Made by a program: the position numbers and the translations under genes. The notes under the pieces were generated by a model that saw nothing but the letters and a program-made list of their open reading frames with translations, was not told where the DNA came from and ran no database searches. Positions 28,281 through 37,093 of a stretch of DNA of 64,000 bases are shown one piece after another (the first letter of the stretch is position 1; every line of letters begins with the position of its first letter). The DNA comes from Flavobacterium endoglycinae (GTDB lineage: Bacteria > Bacteroidota > Bacteroidia > Flavobacteriales > Flavobacteriaceae): assembly GCF_017352115.1 (NCBI RefSeq), contig NZ_CP071448.1, forward strand, positions 558,001-622,000. The letters are read 5' to 3'.

Positions 28281-30728
28281 ATGAAAGTATTAAAATTTGG
28301 CGGAACTTCGGTAGCCAATGCTCAAAATATAAAACTCGTTCTCGAAATTGTAAAACAAAAAGCAGGAAATGATCCATTAGTTGTAGTAGTTTCAGCTTTA
28401 AGCAAAGTAACCGATTTATTGCAGTCAGCAGCAGCAAAAGCAGCAGCAAACGACGAAAGCTTTAGAGAAGTAGTTGCTGAAATCGAGAAAAAACACCTTG
28501 ACACTTTAAAAGAATTAATTCCCGTAAGCGAGCAAAGCAGTCTTTTAAGCCATGTAAAAAGAATCATCAATCATTTAGAAACTTTATTAGACGGATGTTT
28601 CCTTCTGGGCGAGTTATCTCCAAGAACAGCCGATACTATTTTAAGTTTCGGAGAATTACTTTCTTCATTTATCATCGCTCAGGCATTTCAACAGACTGAA
28701 AAAGATGCTGTTTACAAAGACAGCCGCGAATTAATTAAAACTGATAATAATTTCGGAAAAGCGGCGGTAAACTTCGAAATTTCAAACCAATTAATAAAAG
28801 AATACTTTGCTGAAAATAAAGCAAAAATCAATATTCTGCCTGGATTTATCGCGCAGACTTTAGACGGAATTACTTCAACTTTAGGACGCGGCGGATCTGA
28901 TTACACGGCAGCCATTATCGCCGGAGCAATTGATGCTGAACAACTAGAAATCTGGACTGACGTAAACGGAATGTTTACTGCAAATCCGAAAATTGTAAAA
29001 CAAGCGCAGCCAATTGCGAATATCTCGTATCAAGAAGCAATGGAATTGTCGCACTTTGGAGCGAAAGTTTTATATCCGCCAACAATTCAGCCGGTCTTAA
29101 GAAAAAACATTCCCATTTTAATCAAAAATACTTTTGAGCCAGAAGCCGAAGGAACTTTAATTTCTGATGTTGTTTTATCAAAAGATACCGTTGTAAAAGG
29201 AATTAGCCATATCGATAATATTTCGCTTTTAACGCTTGAAGGCCCAGGAATGATTGGAGTTGCGGGTTCTTCCAGACGTTTGTTTGAAGTATTATCTCAG
29301 GAAAAAATCAATGTTATTTTTATTACTCAAGCTTCTTCAGAGCATTCAATCTGTATTGGAATTTTAAATTCGGATGCTGATAATGCCGAAGCAGCAATCA
29401 ATAAAGCGTTTGAAATTGAAATTTCACAAAACAAAATCGATCCTTGTTATGTAGAAAAAGACCTTTGCATTATTGCTTTGGTGGGTGAAAATATGAAAAA
29501 TCACCAAGGTTTAAGCGGAAGAATGTTCAGCACTTTAGGAAAAAACAACGTAAACATTCGTGCCATCGCGCAAGGTGCTTCTGAAAGAAACATTTCGACT
29601 GTAATTAACGAAAGAGACGTTAAAAAAGCGTTGAACACATTACACGAAAACTTCTTTGAAGAAAACACAAAACAGCTGAATTTATTTGTAATGGGTGTTG
29701 GAAATGTGGGCGAGAAATTCATCGAACAAATCCACAACCAGAAGAAATTCTTAAAAGACGTTTTAAAGATTAATGTTCGCGTTATTGCTTTATCAAATTC
29801 AAGAAAAATGGTATTTGATGAAGATGGAATTTCTTTAAAAGACTGGCAGTCAACTCTTGAAAAAGGAGAACATGCCGTTGCGACTGAATTTATTGCTCGT
29901 GCCAAAGAACTGAATTTAAGAAACAGCATTTTTGTTGATATTACAGCAAATGCAAGCGTTTCTGAAATGTATGAGAAATTCTTAAAAGAAAGTATTGCGG
30001 TTGTAACTTGTAATAAAATTGCGTGTTCATCTGCTTACGACAATTATAAAAAATTAAAAAGCTTATCACGTCAATACAATGCTCCTTTCTTGTTTGAAAC
30101 GAATGTTGGTGCGGGATTACCAATTATCGATACTGTAAAAAATCTGATTGCATCCGGCGATAAAGTGCATAAAATACAAGCGGTTTTATCGGGAAGTTTG
30201 AACTTTATTTTCAACAATTTTGATGAGAATAATTCTTTCCACGATGTGGTAAAAGAAGCAGGAGTTCAAGGTTTCACAGAACCAGATCCGAAAATTGACT
30301 TAAGCGGAATCGACGTAGCGCGAAAAATCCTGATTTTGATTCGCGAAAGCGGTTACGAAATGGACATCGATGCCATTTCAAACGAATCGTTCCTGCCTGC
30401 TGAATGTTTAGCTACAGACAACAACGATGATTTCTTTGCGTCGTTAATCAAACATGCCTCGCATTTTGAGAACATCTACAAAGAAGCTTTAGCCAAAGAT
30501 TCAAGATTGAAATACGTAGCGCAGTTCGAAAACGGAAAAGCAAGTGTAGGACTTCAGTTCATTCCGAAAGATCATCCTTTCTATAACTTAGAAGGAAAAG
30601 ATAATATCGTGCTTTTCTACACAGATCGTTATGTAGATCAGCCATTATTGATCAAAGGAGCTGGTGCTGGAGCAGCTGTAACCGCTTCAGGAATTTTTGC
30701 GGATGTTATTAGAATTGGAAATATTTAG
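28281..30728 (+). CDS. thrA: Bifunctional aspartate kinase / homoserine dehydrogenase
   Basis: The product has 815 residues from ATG 28281; an in-frame TTG at 28251 would add ten residues, but the family begins at MKVLKFGGTSVANA. The aspartokinase domain covers about 1-290 (KFGGTS, then LGRGGSDYTAAIIA), regulatory ACT repeats about 310-460 (VFITQASSEHSICIG, NVNIRAIAQGASE), and homoserine dehydrogenase about 465-815 with the nucleotide site FVMGVGNVGEKF and GAGLPIIDTVK. It catalyses steps one and three from aspartate to threonine, with feedback control by threonine expected from the ACT domains. It is the first structural gene behind a Thr-rich leader. Confidence 0.95.
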   Translation: MKVLKFGGTSVANAQNIKLVLEIVKQKAGNDPLVVVVSALSKVTDLLQSAAAKAAANDESFREVVAEIEKKHLDTLKELIPVSEQSSLLSHVKRIINHLETLLDGCFLLGELSPRTADTILSFGELLSSFIIAQAFQQTEKDAVYKDSRELIKTDNNFGKAAVNFEISNQLIKEYFAENKAKINILPGFIAQTLDGITSTLGRGGSDYTAAIIAGAIDAEQLEIWTDVNGMFTANPKIVKQAQPIANISYQEAMELSHFGAKVLYPPTIQPVLRKNIPILIKNTFEPEAEGTLISDVVLSKDTVVKGISHIDNISLLTLEGPGMIGVAGSSRRLFEVLSQEKINVIFITQASSEHSICIGILNSDADNAEAAINKAFEIEISQNKIDPCYVEKDLCIIALVGENMKNHQGLSGRMFSTLGKNNVNIRAIAQGASERNISTVINERDVKKALNTLHENFFEENTKQLNLFVMGVGNVGEKFIEQIHNQKKFLKDVLKINVRVIALSNSRKMVFDEDGISLKDWQSTLEKGEHAVATEFIARAKELNLRNSIFVDITANASVSEMYEKFLKESIAVVTCNKIACSSAYDNYKKLKSLSRQYNAPFLFETNVGAGLPIIDTVKNLIASGDKVHKIQAVLSGSLNFIFNNFDENNSFHDVVKEAGVQGFTEPDPKIDLSGIDVARKILILIRESGYEMDIDAISNESFLPAECLATDNNDDFFASLIKHASHFENIYKEALAKDSRLKYVAQFENGKASVGLQFIPKDHPFYNLEGKDNIVLFYTDRYVDQPLLIKGAGAGAAVTASGIFADVIRIGNI

Positions 30729-30731
30729 TGA

Positions 30732-30866
30732 GTTACAAAGGCACAGAGGTACAAAGGTTCAAAGGCTTATTCTTTGTCACTTTACTCTAACCTTTTAATC
30801 TTAAAATAAAAACTTTGAGAAGCAAAATCTCTGAACCTCTGAGCCTTTGCTTCTTTGAACCTTTAA
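30732..30866. repeat. Inverted CAAAGG-type repeats between thrA and thrB
   Basis: The intergenic stretch begins with ACAAAGGCACAGAGGTACAA and GGTTCAAAGGC and ends with the complementary CTCTGAACCTCTGAGCCTTTG and CTTTGAACCTTT, so the two ends can pair. The same vocabulary recurs at other gaps in the window. It interrupts an otherwise tight thr operon. Confidence 0.65.
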
Positions 30867-30870
30867 AAGA

Positions 30871-31794
30871 ATGGAAATAAAACTATTTTGCCCAGCAACT
30901 ATCGCCAATCTCTCATGCGGATTTGACGTTTTGGGACTTTGCTTAGACAATGCGGGTGATGAAATGATTGTTCGAAAATCAGATCAAAAAGGAGTTCGAA
31001 TTACTAAAATCGTCGGTGCTGATTTGCCTCTTGAAACCGAGAAAAACGTTTCGGGTGTGGCAGCTTTGGCGATGTTGGCGACTTTAGACGAATTGGATTT
31101 CGGATTCGAAATTGAAATTTATAAAAACATAAAAGCGGGAAGCGGAATCGGAAGCAGTGCGGCAAGTTCTGCCGGAGCGGTTTTCGGAATCAACGAACTA
31201 TTAGGAAGACCTTATTCTCGTAAAGATTTGGTTCAGTTTGCGATGCAGGGCGAAAAATTAGCCAGCGGTAACGCACATGCAGATAACGTTGCTCCTGCCC
31301 TTCTTGGCGGATTTACTTTGGTAAGAAGTTATGCTCCGTTGGATATTATCAGAATTGATAGTCCAGAAGAATTGTACGCAACAGTGGTTCATCCGCAGAT
31401 TGAATTAAAAACGTCTGACGCTCGTTCGGTTTTAAAACAAAACGTTTCCCTAAAAAGCGCGATCATGCAATGGGGAAATGTGGGCGGACTTGTAGCAGGT
31501 CTTTACACCAAAGATTACGAGTTGATTGGAAGATCGCTTCATGACGAAATTGTAGAACCTTTAAGAAGTGTTTTAATTCCAGGTTTTGACCAAATCAAAC
31601 AAACGGCTTACGAAAACGGCGCTTTAGGTTCTGGAATTTCAGGTTCTGGTCCGTCGATTTTTGCTTTAAGCCGAGGAAAAGAAACCGCAGACCAAATCGC
31701 CAAAGCCATGAGCGAGGTTTACGAAAAAATGAATTTACCGTATGAAATTCACGTTTCGAAAATAAATCCAGACGGCGTGAGAATTCTTGAATAG
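30871..31794 (+). CDS. thrB: Homoserine kinase
   Basis: The 307-residue GHMP kinase starts with the family N-terminal strand (FCPATIANLSCGFDVLG) and has the ATP-binding glycine-serine loop AGSGIGSSAASSAGAVFG at about residue 89 and the C-terminal motif GSGISGSGPSIFAL. It phosphorylates homoserine before threonine synthase. It lies between thrA and thrC on the same strand, separated from each by repeat-filled gaps, and is presumably part of the same transcript controlled by the leader. Confidence 0.95.
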   Translation: MEIKLFCPATIANLSCGFDVLGLCLDNAGDEMIVRKSDQKGVRITKIVGADLPLETEKNVSGVAALAMLATLDELDFGFEIEIYKNIKAGSGIGSSAASSAGAVFGINELLGRPYSRKDLVQFAMQGEKLASGNAHADNVAPALLGGFTLVRSYAPLDIIRIDSPEELYATVVHPQIELKTSDARSVLKQNVSLKSAIMQWGNVGGLVAGLYTKDYELIGRSLHDEIVEPLRSVLIPGFDQIKQTAYENGALGSGISGSGPSIFALSRGKETADQIAKAMSEVYEKMNLPYEIHVSKINPDGVRILE

Positions 31795-31836
31795 AATTAA
31801 AAATTAAAAATTTAGAATTAAAAATTGTAAGCTACG

Positions 31837-31988
31837 TTTGTCAGGCTGAGCCCTTCGTTTCTCAGGATAAACTCCGTCGAAGCCCACGCACTGTTGTAGA
31901 GTTTCGAGTGCGATTTCTCCTTTCAGTCGAAATGACAAACTAAACGTTCATACTTTGCGCGGGCTTCGACTTCGCTCAGCCTGACAAA
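31837..31988. repeat. Palindromic interspersed element with 15-base terminal inverted repeats
   Basis: The 152-base element starts TTTGTCAGGCTGAGC (31837-31851) and ends with its exact complement GCTCAGCCTGACAAA (31974-31988). Inside, GTCGAAGCCC near the left arm matches GGGCTTCGAC near the right arm. It has no reading frame. Truncated relatives are seen near 41842 and 43435. It is compatible with a miniature mobile element or a REP-like sequence. The remaining 386-base gap holds AT-rich simple repeats (ATCTAAAATC units before thrC) and the element below. Confidence 0.75.
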
Positions 31989-32030
31989 AATGACACACAA
32001 TGAAAATATAAATTGAAATAAAAAACAGTA

Positions 32031-32096
32031 CCACAAAGCTTTGCGTTCTCTGCTTTTTCAAAAGAAACCCATTCCTTGCGCTCTTTGCGGTTAAAT
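32031..32096 (-). repeat. CGCAAAGAACGC-type intergenic repeat, minus orientation
   Basis: Read on the minus strand it gives TTTAACCGCAAAGAGCGCAA, then AGAGAACGCAAAGC, matching the units at 39549 and 43138. It sits between thrB and thrC. Confidence 0.6.
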
Positions 32097-32180
32097 AAAC
32101 ATAACTATCAGAATTTGGAATTTTAGCATTGGAATTTACTTCCCAAAAAATCTAAAATCTAAAATCAAAAATCTAAAATA

Positions 32181-33470
32181 ATGAAATACTACAGTTTAAA
32201 CCATAATGCCCCAAAAGTTTCTTTTCAGGAAGCTGTCATACAAGGATTGGCGAGTGACAAAGGATTATATTTCCCAGAAAGCATTACTCCGCTTGATCCT
32301 TCATTTTTTGATAAAATCGAAAGTTTAAGCCACGAAGAAATTGCGTATGAAGCGATTAAACAATTCGTAGGCGACGAAATACCTGCAGAAAAACTAAAAG
32401 AAATCATCGCTGAAACTTTAGTTTTTGATTTCCCTGTCGTGAAAGTAGAAAACGGAATCTATTCGTTAGAATTATTCCACGGACCAACAATGGCGTTTAA
32501 AGACGTTGGAGCGCGATTTATGTCACGTTGTTTGGGTTATTTTAATAAAGACAAAAAAGATTCTAAAAACACCGTCTTAGTAGCGACTTCTGGAGATACA
32601 GGAGGCGCAGTTGCAAGTGGATTTCTTGGGGTTGATGGCGTTGATGTTGTCATTTTATATCCGTCAGGAAAAGTGAGCGATATTCAGGAAAAACAATTGA
32701 CGACTTTAGGACAAAACATTAAAGCGCTTGAAGTTGACGGTGTTTTTGATGATTGTCAGGATATGGTGAAAAAAGCGTTTTTAGACGAAACTTTAGCGCA
32801 CAAAAACCTGACTTCGGCGAATTCTATCAATATTGCACGTTGGCTGCCACAGATGTTTTATTTCTTCTTTGCTTACAAAGCGTTGAAGAGCCAAAACAAA
32901 CCATTGGTTTTCTCTTGTCCAAGCGGAAACTTTGGGAATATCTGCGCCGGAATTATGGCAAAAAAATTAGGTTTGCCAATTGTGCATTTTGTGGCTTCGA
33001 CAAACGTAAACGACACCGTACCAAGATTCTTAGAAAACGGAAAATACGATCCAAAACCTTCTAAAGCAACCATTTCTAACGCAATGGACGTTGGAAACCC
33101 AAGTAACTTTATTAGAATTCAGGAATTATACAATAATGATTTAAAGGCATTTGAAAAAGATTTCTCTTCGTACAGCTACACCGACGAAGAAACGCTAAAA
33201 GCCATGAAACAAATTTACAACACCGACGGTTACATCGCTGAACCTCACGGCGCTGTGGGTTATTTAGGTTTGAAAAAAGAGCTTGAAAAATACCCGAACG
33301 CCATTGGTATTTTCTTAGAAACCGCTCACCCAATTAAATTCTTAGATGTGGTTGAACCGGCGCTAGGAATTACAATTCCAATTCCACCACAAATTGAAAG
33401 TGTTATTAATGAGGAGAAAGTTAGTGTGAAGATTGGGACTTATGAGGAGTTGAAGGGTTTCTTGGGGTAA
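32181..33470 (+). CDS. thrC: Threonine synthase
   Basis: The 429-residue PLP enzyme converts O-phosphohomoserine to threonine. The family N-terminus YYSLNHNAPKVSFQEAVIQG is present; the Schiff-base lysine is Lys107 in GPTMAFKDVGARFM, and the phosphate loop is ATSGDTGGAVASGF. The C-terminal EPHGAVGYLGLKKELEKYP is also typical. It completes thrA-B-C in the canonical order. A strong terminator follows. Confidence 0.95.
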   Translation: MKYYSLNHNAPKVSFQEAVIQGLASDKGLYFPESITPLDPSFFDKIESLSHEEIAYEAIKQFVGDEIPAEKLKEIIAETLVFDFPVVKVENGIYSLELFHGPTMAFKDVGARFMSRCLGYFNKDKKDSKNTVLVATSGDTGGAVASGFLGVDGVDVVILYPSGKVSDIQEKQLTTLGQNIKALEVDGVFDDCQDMVKKAFLDETLAHKNLTSANSINIARWLPQMFYFFFAYKALKSQNKPLVFSCPSGNFGNICAGIMAKKLGLPIVHFVASTNVNDTVPRFLENGKYDPKPSKATISNAMDVGNPSNFIRIQELYNNDLKAFEKDFSSYSYTDEETLKAMKQIYNTDGYIAEPHGAVGYLGLKKELEKYPNAIGIFLETAHPIKFLDVVEPALGITIPIPPQIESVINEEKVSVKIGTYEELKGFLG

Positions 33471-33491
33471 AATCTTTTCCAATCATCATAT

Positions 33492-33530
33492 AAAAAACGA
33501 CTGAAAATAATTTCAGTCGTTTTTTTTTTG
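33492..33530 (+). terminator. Rho-independent terminator closing the thr operon
   Basis: Perfect arms ACGACTGAAA (33497-33506) and TTTCAGTCGT (33511-33520), followed by nine T residues. Confidence 0.92.
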
Positions 33531-33669
33531 TTCATTATGGAAATCCGTAAAACACTATAAAAAATAAAAATCAACTTTACCTCATTAATAGTGGAGTTCA
33601 GAAACCACATAAATAAACGAGGAGCTACTGAAAATCCTAAGAGTAAGACAAACAAATAATTTGATTTTT

Positions 33670-33987
33670 ATGGAAGCAACAAAAAACACAGGTAAAACAA
33701 AAACAATTATTTCAATTCTAGTTTTTATTGGAATTATATGGTACTTTTTGGGAGGAGGATTAGATTCTCAAGTCGCCACTAATATGCAAACAATAGAAAA
33801 TCAGGTTGCTTTAGATGCAGAAAAGCAATATGAAATTGCAAAAAATGGTGGTGATAAAATACAAACTTATGTACAAGCTGGTATGGTCGCGGCAGCATAT
33901 TTACAAGCAAAAGATGAAGTTAATTATAACAAATGGAAAGCTATAGAAAAAGAAGAAGCAAAAAATGCAGGGATGACAATTGAGTAA
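33670..33987 (+). CDS. Small membrane-anchored protein of unknown function
   Basis: The frame opens at a TTG (33661) but the first ATG at 33670 gives 105 residues and is preferred. There is one hydrophobic segment at about residues 13-27 (IISILVFIGIIWYFLGGG), then a helical, charged domain with AEKQYEIAKNGGD and VQAGMVAAAYLQAKDE. I do not recognise the family. The single N-terminal anchor suggests a helical domain in the periplasm or cytoplasm. It begins the accessory stretch after the thr terminator. Confidence 0.6.
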   Translation: MEATKNTGKTKTIISILVFIGIIWYFLGGGLDSQVATNMQTIENQVALDAEKQYEIAKNGGDKIQTYVQAGMVAAAYLQAKDEVNYNKWKAIEKEEAKNAGMTIE

Positions 33988-34173
33988 TATTGTTTTTTTT
34001 TGAGCCAATAATAGTTCTGAATATTTTTTTAGATCTGCTTAAAAAATAAAACAATGTTCTATACTGAGATTAGAAATACTTCATATATATTTGAAATGCA
34101 TGAGAATAAAAAACTGAACTTATCTAAAAGTAATATACAATTCCAAAAAAATATAACTAATAAATAACTCTTT

Positions 34174-35553
34174 ATGAAAGAAATTGTTGCAGTAGGTTAT
34201 CAATTGCCTACGAATGAAGATGATTATATTTCCATCGATAGTCAAACATCATTATCAGACGCAGATTTAGTAATTTTTTGCCCAGATTTCAAAAATGCAT
34301 TTAGATATTCTAATGACAGTAATTACAGAGGTAAAAGATCATATAATCTGAACACATCTGCACGAGTTATTGAAGCTATGAAACATTGGAAAAAAGAATT
34401 AGATTCTTATTTAAAAAGTGGAAGGAATTTATTTGTCTTACTATGTAATAAAGATGAATTTTATATTGATACTGGAAAAAGAGAAACTAGTGGGACAGGA
34501 CGAAACCAAAAAGTTACAAATATAGTAGAACTGATAGACAATTATAAATCTCTGCCATTTGACCTACAAGTTCATAATGCAAGTGGCAAGAAAATTTTAT
34601 GTCAAAATGATTTAATAAAACCCTTTTTCAAGACTTTTGAAAAGGAATTAACTTTTGAAGCTTACATTGAATCAAATGAATTGTACACAGAATTACTAAA
34701 AACAAAAACGTTAGATAAAGTTTTATCGATTGCATTTAGAAAACAAGAAGGTAACGTTATAATTTTACCATATTTAGACAGTGATAGAGATGAATTTTAT
34801 GACAAAAACGCTGATTGGACTTCAGATGCAATAATTTTTGGAAAAAAATTATTAAATGGAATAATTGAAATTGACAAACAAATTTCTTCAACTGTAGAAA
34901 AAACAACAAAACCTGATTGGTTGGATAACTCAATATACAATTTAAAAGAATCTGAAAAAACACTAAAACTATTAGAGAAAGTAAAATTTTCTATAAAAGA
35001 ACTTGAGCAAGAAACCGATAGATTAGAAACTGTTCTTCAAAATGAAGAATCTCTTAAAGACCTTTTATTTGAAACAGGAAAACCTTTAGAAGTTGCAGTA
35101 ATTAAAGCATTAGAAATATTAGGATATAAGGCTGAAAATTATGATGATGGAGTGTTAGAACTTGATCAAATAATTACATCTCCTGAGAACTTTAGATACA
35201 TTGGAGAATGTGAAGGAAAAGATAATAAAGCTATTGATATTAGTAAATTCAGACAACTTCAAGATTCTTTAAATGAAGATTTTGAAAGAATCGAAATTGA
35301 TGAAAAAGCATTCGGATTACTATTCGGTAATCCACAAAGATTACTTCCAACAGAAAGCAGAAATGAGTTTTTTACTCAGAAATGTATAAAAGGAGCCGAA
35401 AGAGAAAAAATTGGTTTAATTAAAACAATAGACCTTTTCTTTATTTGCCAATACCTTAAAGCTAATGATAATGATGATTTTAAAACACAATGTAGAAAAT
35501 CAATTCACGATGGATTGGGTTCTATAATTAATTTTCCAGAAATTCCAAAATGA
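34174..35553 (+). CDS. Likely PD-(D/E)XK nuclease-like protein with N-terminal Rossmann-like domain
   Basis: The 459 residues fall into three parts. Residues 1-235 look like a Rossmann or amidotransferase-like fold: SLSDADLVIFCPDF, then GRNLFVLLCNKDEF and GNVIILPYLDSDRDEF. Residues about 245-300 form a Glu/Leu-rich coiled coil. The last third resembles restriction endonuclease-like folds: GKPLEVAVIKALEILGYKAE, an Asp in ELDQIITS and the E-x-E-G-K motif of YIGECEGKDNKAID, followed by a helix. Catalytic assignment is inference; no exact family is known to me. Codon use is AT-rich compared with the housekeeping genes around. A palindromic element separates it from the next gene. Confidence 0.6.
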   Translation: MKEIVAVGYQLPTNEDDYISIDSQTSLSDADLVIFCPDFKNAFRYSNDSNYRGKRSYNLNTSARVIEAMKHWKKELDSYLKSGRNLFVLLCNKDEFYIDTGKRETSGTGRNQKVTNIVELIDNYKSLPFDLQVHNASGKKILCQNDLIKPFFKTFEKELTFEAYIESNELYTELLKTKTLDKVLSIAFRKQEGNVIILPYLDSDRDEFYDKNADWTSDAIIFGKKLLNGIIEIDKQISSTVEKTTKPDWLDNSIYNLKESEKTLKLLEKVKFSIKELEQETDRLETVLQNEESLKDLLFETGKPLEVAVIKALEILGYKAENYDDGVLELDQIITSPENFRYIGECEGKDNKAIDISKFRQLQDSLNEDFERIEIDEKAFGLLFGNPQRLLPTESRNEFFTQKCIKGAEREKIGLIKTIDLFFICQYLKANDNDDFKTQCRKSIHDGLGSIINFPEIPK

Positions 35554-35576
35554 CAACTGCATTTGAGATAGCGTAA

Positions 35577-35670
35577 TCCCCCGCTAGCGCAAGCGACCCG
35601 CTCGTGAACACAAAGTAATTCAAAAACCAACTGGAATGGGCACGAGCGAGACGCTCGCGCTAGCAAAGGG
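35577..35670. repeat. GCTAGCGC / CGCTCGTG palindromic element
   Basis: Left arm GCTAGCGCAAGCGACCCGCT continuing CGTG (35583-35606) pairs with right arm CACGAGCGAGACGCTCGCGC continuing TAGC (35641-35664), with three mismatches. The GC-rich palindrome stands out in AT-rich surroundings and has no frame. It lies directly after a stop codon, as REP-like elements often do. Confidence 0.75.
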
Positions 35671-35720
35671 AATATTCCAATCTTCAAAAACACGTTTTTT
35701 TAATATTTTATAAATAAAAA

Positions 35721-36419
35721 ATGCTACAACACTTATTAGAAATTATAATTATATGCCTACTATTATACGTTGGTTATCTGGGTAAATTTTATCTTCCAAG
35801 CTATTTTAAAAGAAAAGCTGAAAATTTAGCTCAAAGTCAAGATATAGAACAATTAACTAGATTAGTAAAAGAAGTAGAATTCAAATTTGAAGAAAGAACA
35901 CAAAATCTAAAAGCGAAATTAGACTTAACTAATCAATTACAATTAGGCTTACATAATGAAGAAAGAACTTCGCTGATTTCATTACACAATAAAATTTTAG
36001 AATACTACAACTTTCTAGCCGATGTTACATTTGGAGGAATTGATTTCAAAGATTATATAGCAATTAATAATCGCATGGCTCAAAGATCTACATTGCATGA
36101 CTCTTTATTTGTTTTAAAAAACAACTGCATGCTTTTTATTGAAAATGAAAATGAGATTGAAGAAATTGTTATGAATATAGGTACGGATTTTCTTGAATTT
36201 ACAAAAATTTTTATCAACTATTGCGGCGAACTAAACAAACACAGTTTAACATATAAAAGTAATTTATCAGTAAGTGAAATAGACATATATTATAATACTC
36301 TAGAAGAATTAAATTCAACCTATGCAAAAAATGTGAGTGAATTTATTACGATTGTTGCTCCAAAAATCAATCATGTAACAAAATCAATAAAGTTATACTT
36401 AAACAAGAGAATTAAGTAA
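35721..36419 (+). CDS. Membrane-anchored coiled-coil protein of unknown function
   Basis: The 232-residue protein opens with one hydrophobic helix (residues 3-20, LLEIIIICLLLYVGYLG), then a coiled coil to about residue 85 (KAENLAQSQDIEQLTRLVKE, VEFKFEERTQNLKAKLDL), and an all-helical C-terminal domain with Tyr/Asn-rich segments. I recognise no family by name. It follows the nuclease-like gene on the same strand and may act with it, although the palindrome between them (168-base gap) leaves this uncertain. A perfect terminator follows. Confidence 0.6.
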   Translation: MLQHLLEIIIICLLLYVGYLGKFYLPSYFKRKAENLAQSQDIEQLTRLVKEVEFKFEERTQNLKAKLDLTNQLQLGLHNEERTSLISLHNKILEYYNFLADVTFGGIDFKDYIAINNRMAQRSTLHDSLFVLKNNCMLFIENENEIEEIVMNIGTDFLEFTKIFINYCGELNKHSLTYKSNLSVSEIDIYYNTLEELNSTYAKNVSEFITIVAPKINHVTKSIKLYLNKRIK

Positions 36420-36443
36420 TTCTTTGTCTCGTTCGTAAACATA

Positions 36444-36470
36444 AAAAAGAGATCTATGAGATCTCTTTTT
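36444..36470. terminator. Bidirectional terminator
   Basis: Perfect arms AAAAAGAGATCT and AGATCTCTTTTT around ATG, between convergent genes. Confidence 0.9.
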
Positions 36471-36494
36471 CTAATTATATATCTTCAAAAACGT

Positions 36495-36878
36495 TTATTT
36501 CCCATTCAACAACTTCTCCAAATACTCTATTTTATCTTTTTCAGCTTGCACCAAACGTTCGTAAAGTTCAACTACTTTATCTAAAGGATTAAAAATACAA
36601 TTGCAATTGTAAACTGCACTTTGATCTTGAAAAGTATTTCCAATAATATTAAAAACTGCTTCTTCCGAAAAGTTTTTAATCGCTTCAACAGAAACTCCAA
36701 GAGCTTTTGCGATCTCAATTAGTTTTTGTTCGTCTACCGTTTCGCTGTTTTCAATAGCCGAAATCGTCTGCTGGCTTGTTCCTAAAGCATACGCAAGAGC
36801 ATCTTGCTTCATATCTTTAAGCTCTCTAATACGGCTTATATTTCTGCCGATATGTCTTGGTTTTATTGCTGTACTCAT
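36495..36878 (-). CDS. XRE family transcriptional regulator
   Basis: The 127-residue protein has a Cro/C1-type helix-turn-helix at about residues 12-66 (RIRELKDMKQDALAYALGTS, QQTISAIENSETVDEQKLIE), followed by a domain with a Cys pair (VYNCNCIF) and a C-terminal leucine-rich helix that may form dimers. The regulated gene is unknown; none is divergent with a clear operator. It could be a transferred element's regulator, but no toxin partner is adjacent. Confidence 0.85.
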   Translation of the reverse strand: MSTAIKPRHIGRNISRIRELKDMKQDALAYALGTSQQTISAIENSETVDEQKLIEIAKALGVSVEAIKNFSEEAVFNIIGNTFQDQSAVYNCNCIFNPLDKVVELYERLVQAEKDKIEYLEKLLNGK

Positions 36879-37061
36879 AATTCAAAGATATTTAAAATTC
36901 TTAAACGAAAATCAATTTCGGTAAAAAACAAAGCTGTTTTTGTAAGATACGCTTTTCATTTCCTGTATAAACAATTGTTTATCAAACTTACAATTTAAAT
37001 ATATTTAAAAATTGTTTCGTTTGTAGTTTTAGTTTTCTTTTCAAGTTTTGAATAAGTTTAT

Positions 37062-37069
37062 TATGTTTG
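37062..37069 (+). promoter_or_regulatory. Candidate -7 element for the 37094 gene
   Basis: TATGTTTG matches TAnnTTTG and ends 24 bases before the ATG at 37094. It overlaps an in-frame TTG at 37067, which argues against that TTG as the start. Confidence 0.45.
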
Positions 37070-37093
37070 ATTTTAAAAACAACGAAATTCAAA

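Noticed and set aside
28251..28281. TTG start giving a ten-residue longer ThrA
   Set aside because: The extension is Lys-rich, and the family starts at MKVLKFGGTSVANA, encoded from the ATG at 28281.
33661..33670. TTG start for the small membrane protein
   Set aside because: An ATG three codons later is a better start and the extra residues are not needed for the anchor.
35721..36419. Phage or integrative element boundary at the accessory genes
   Set aside because: No integrase, tRNA target or direct repeats found at either side.
36495..36878. XRE regulator as antitoxin of a toxin-antitoxin pair
   Set aside because: No small toxin-like gene is adjacent on the same strand.
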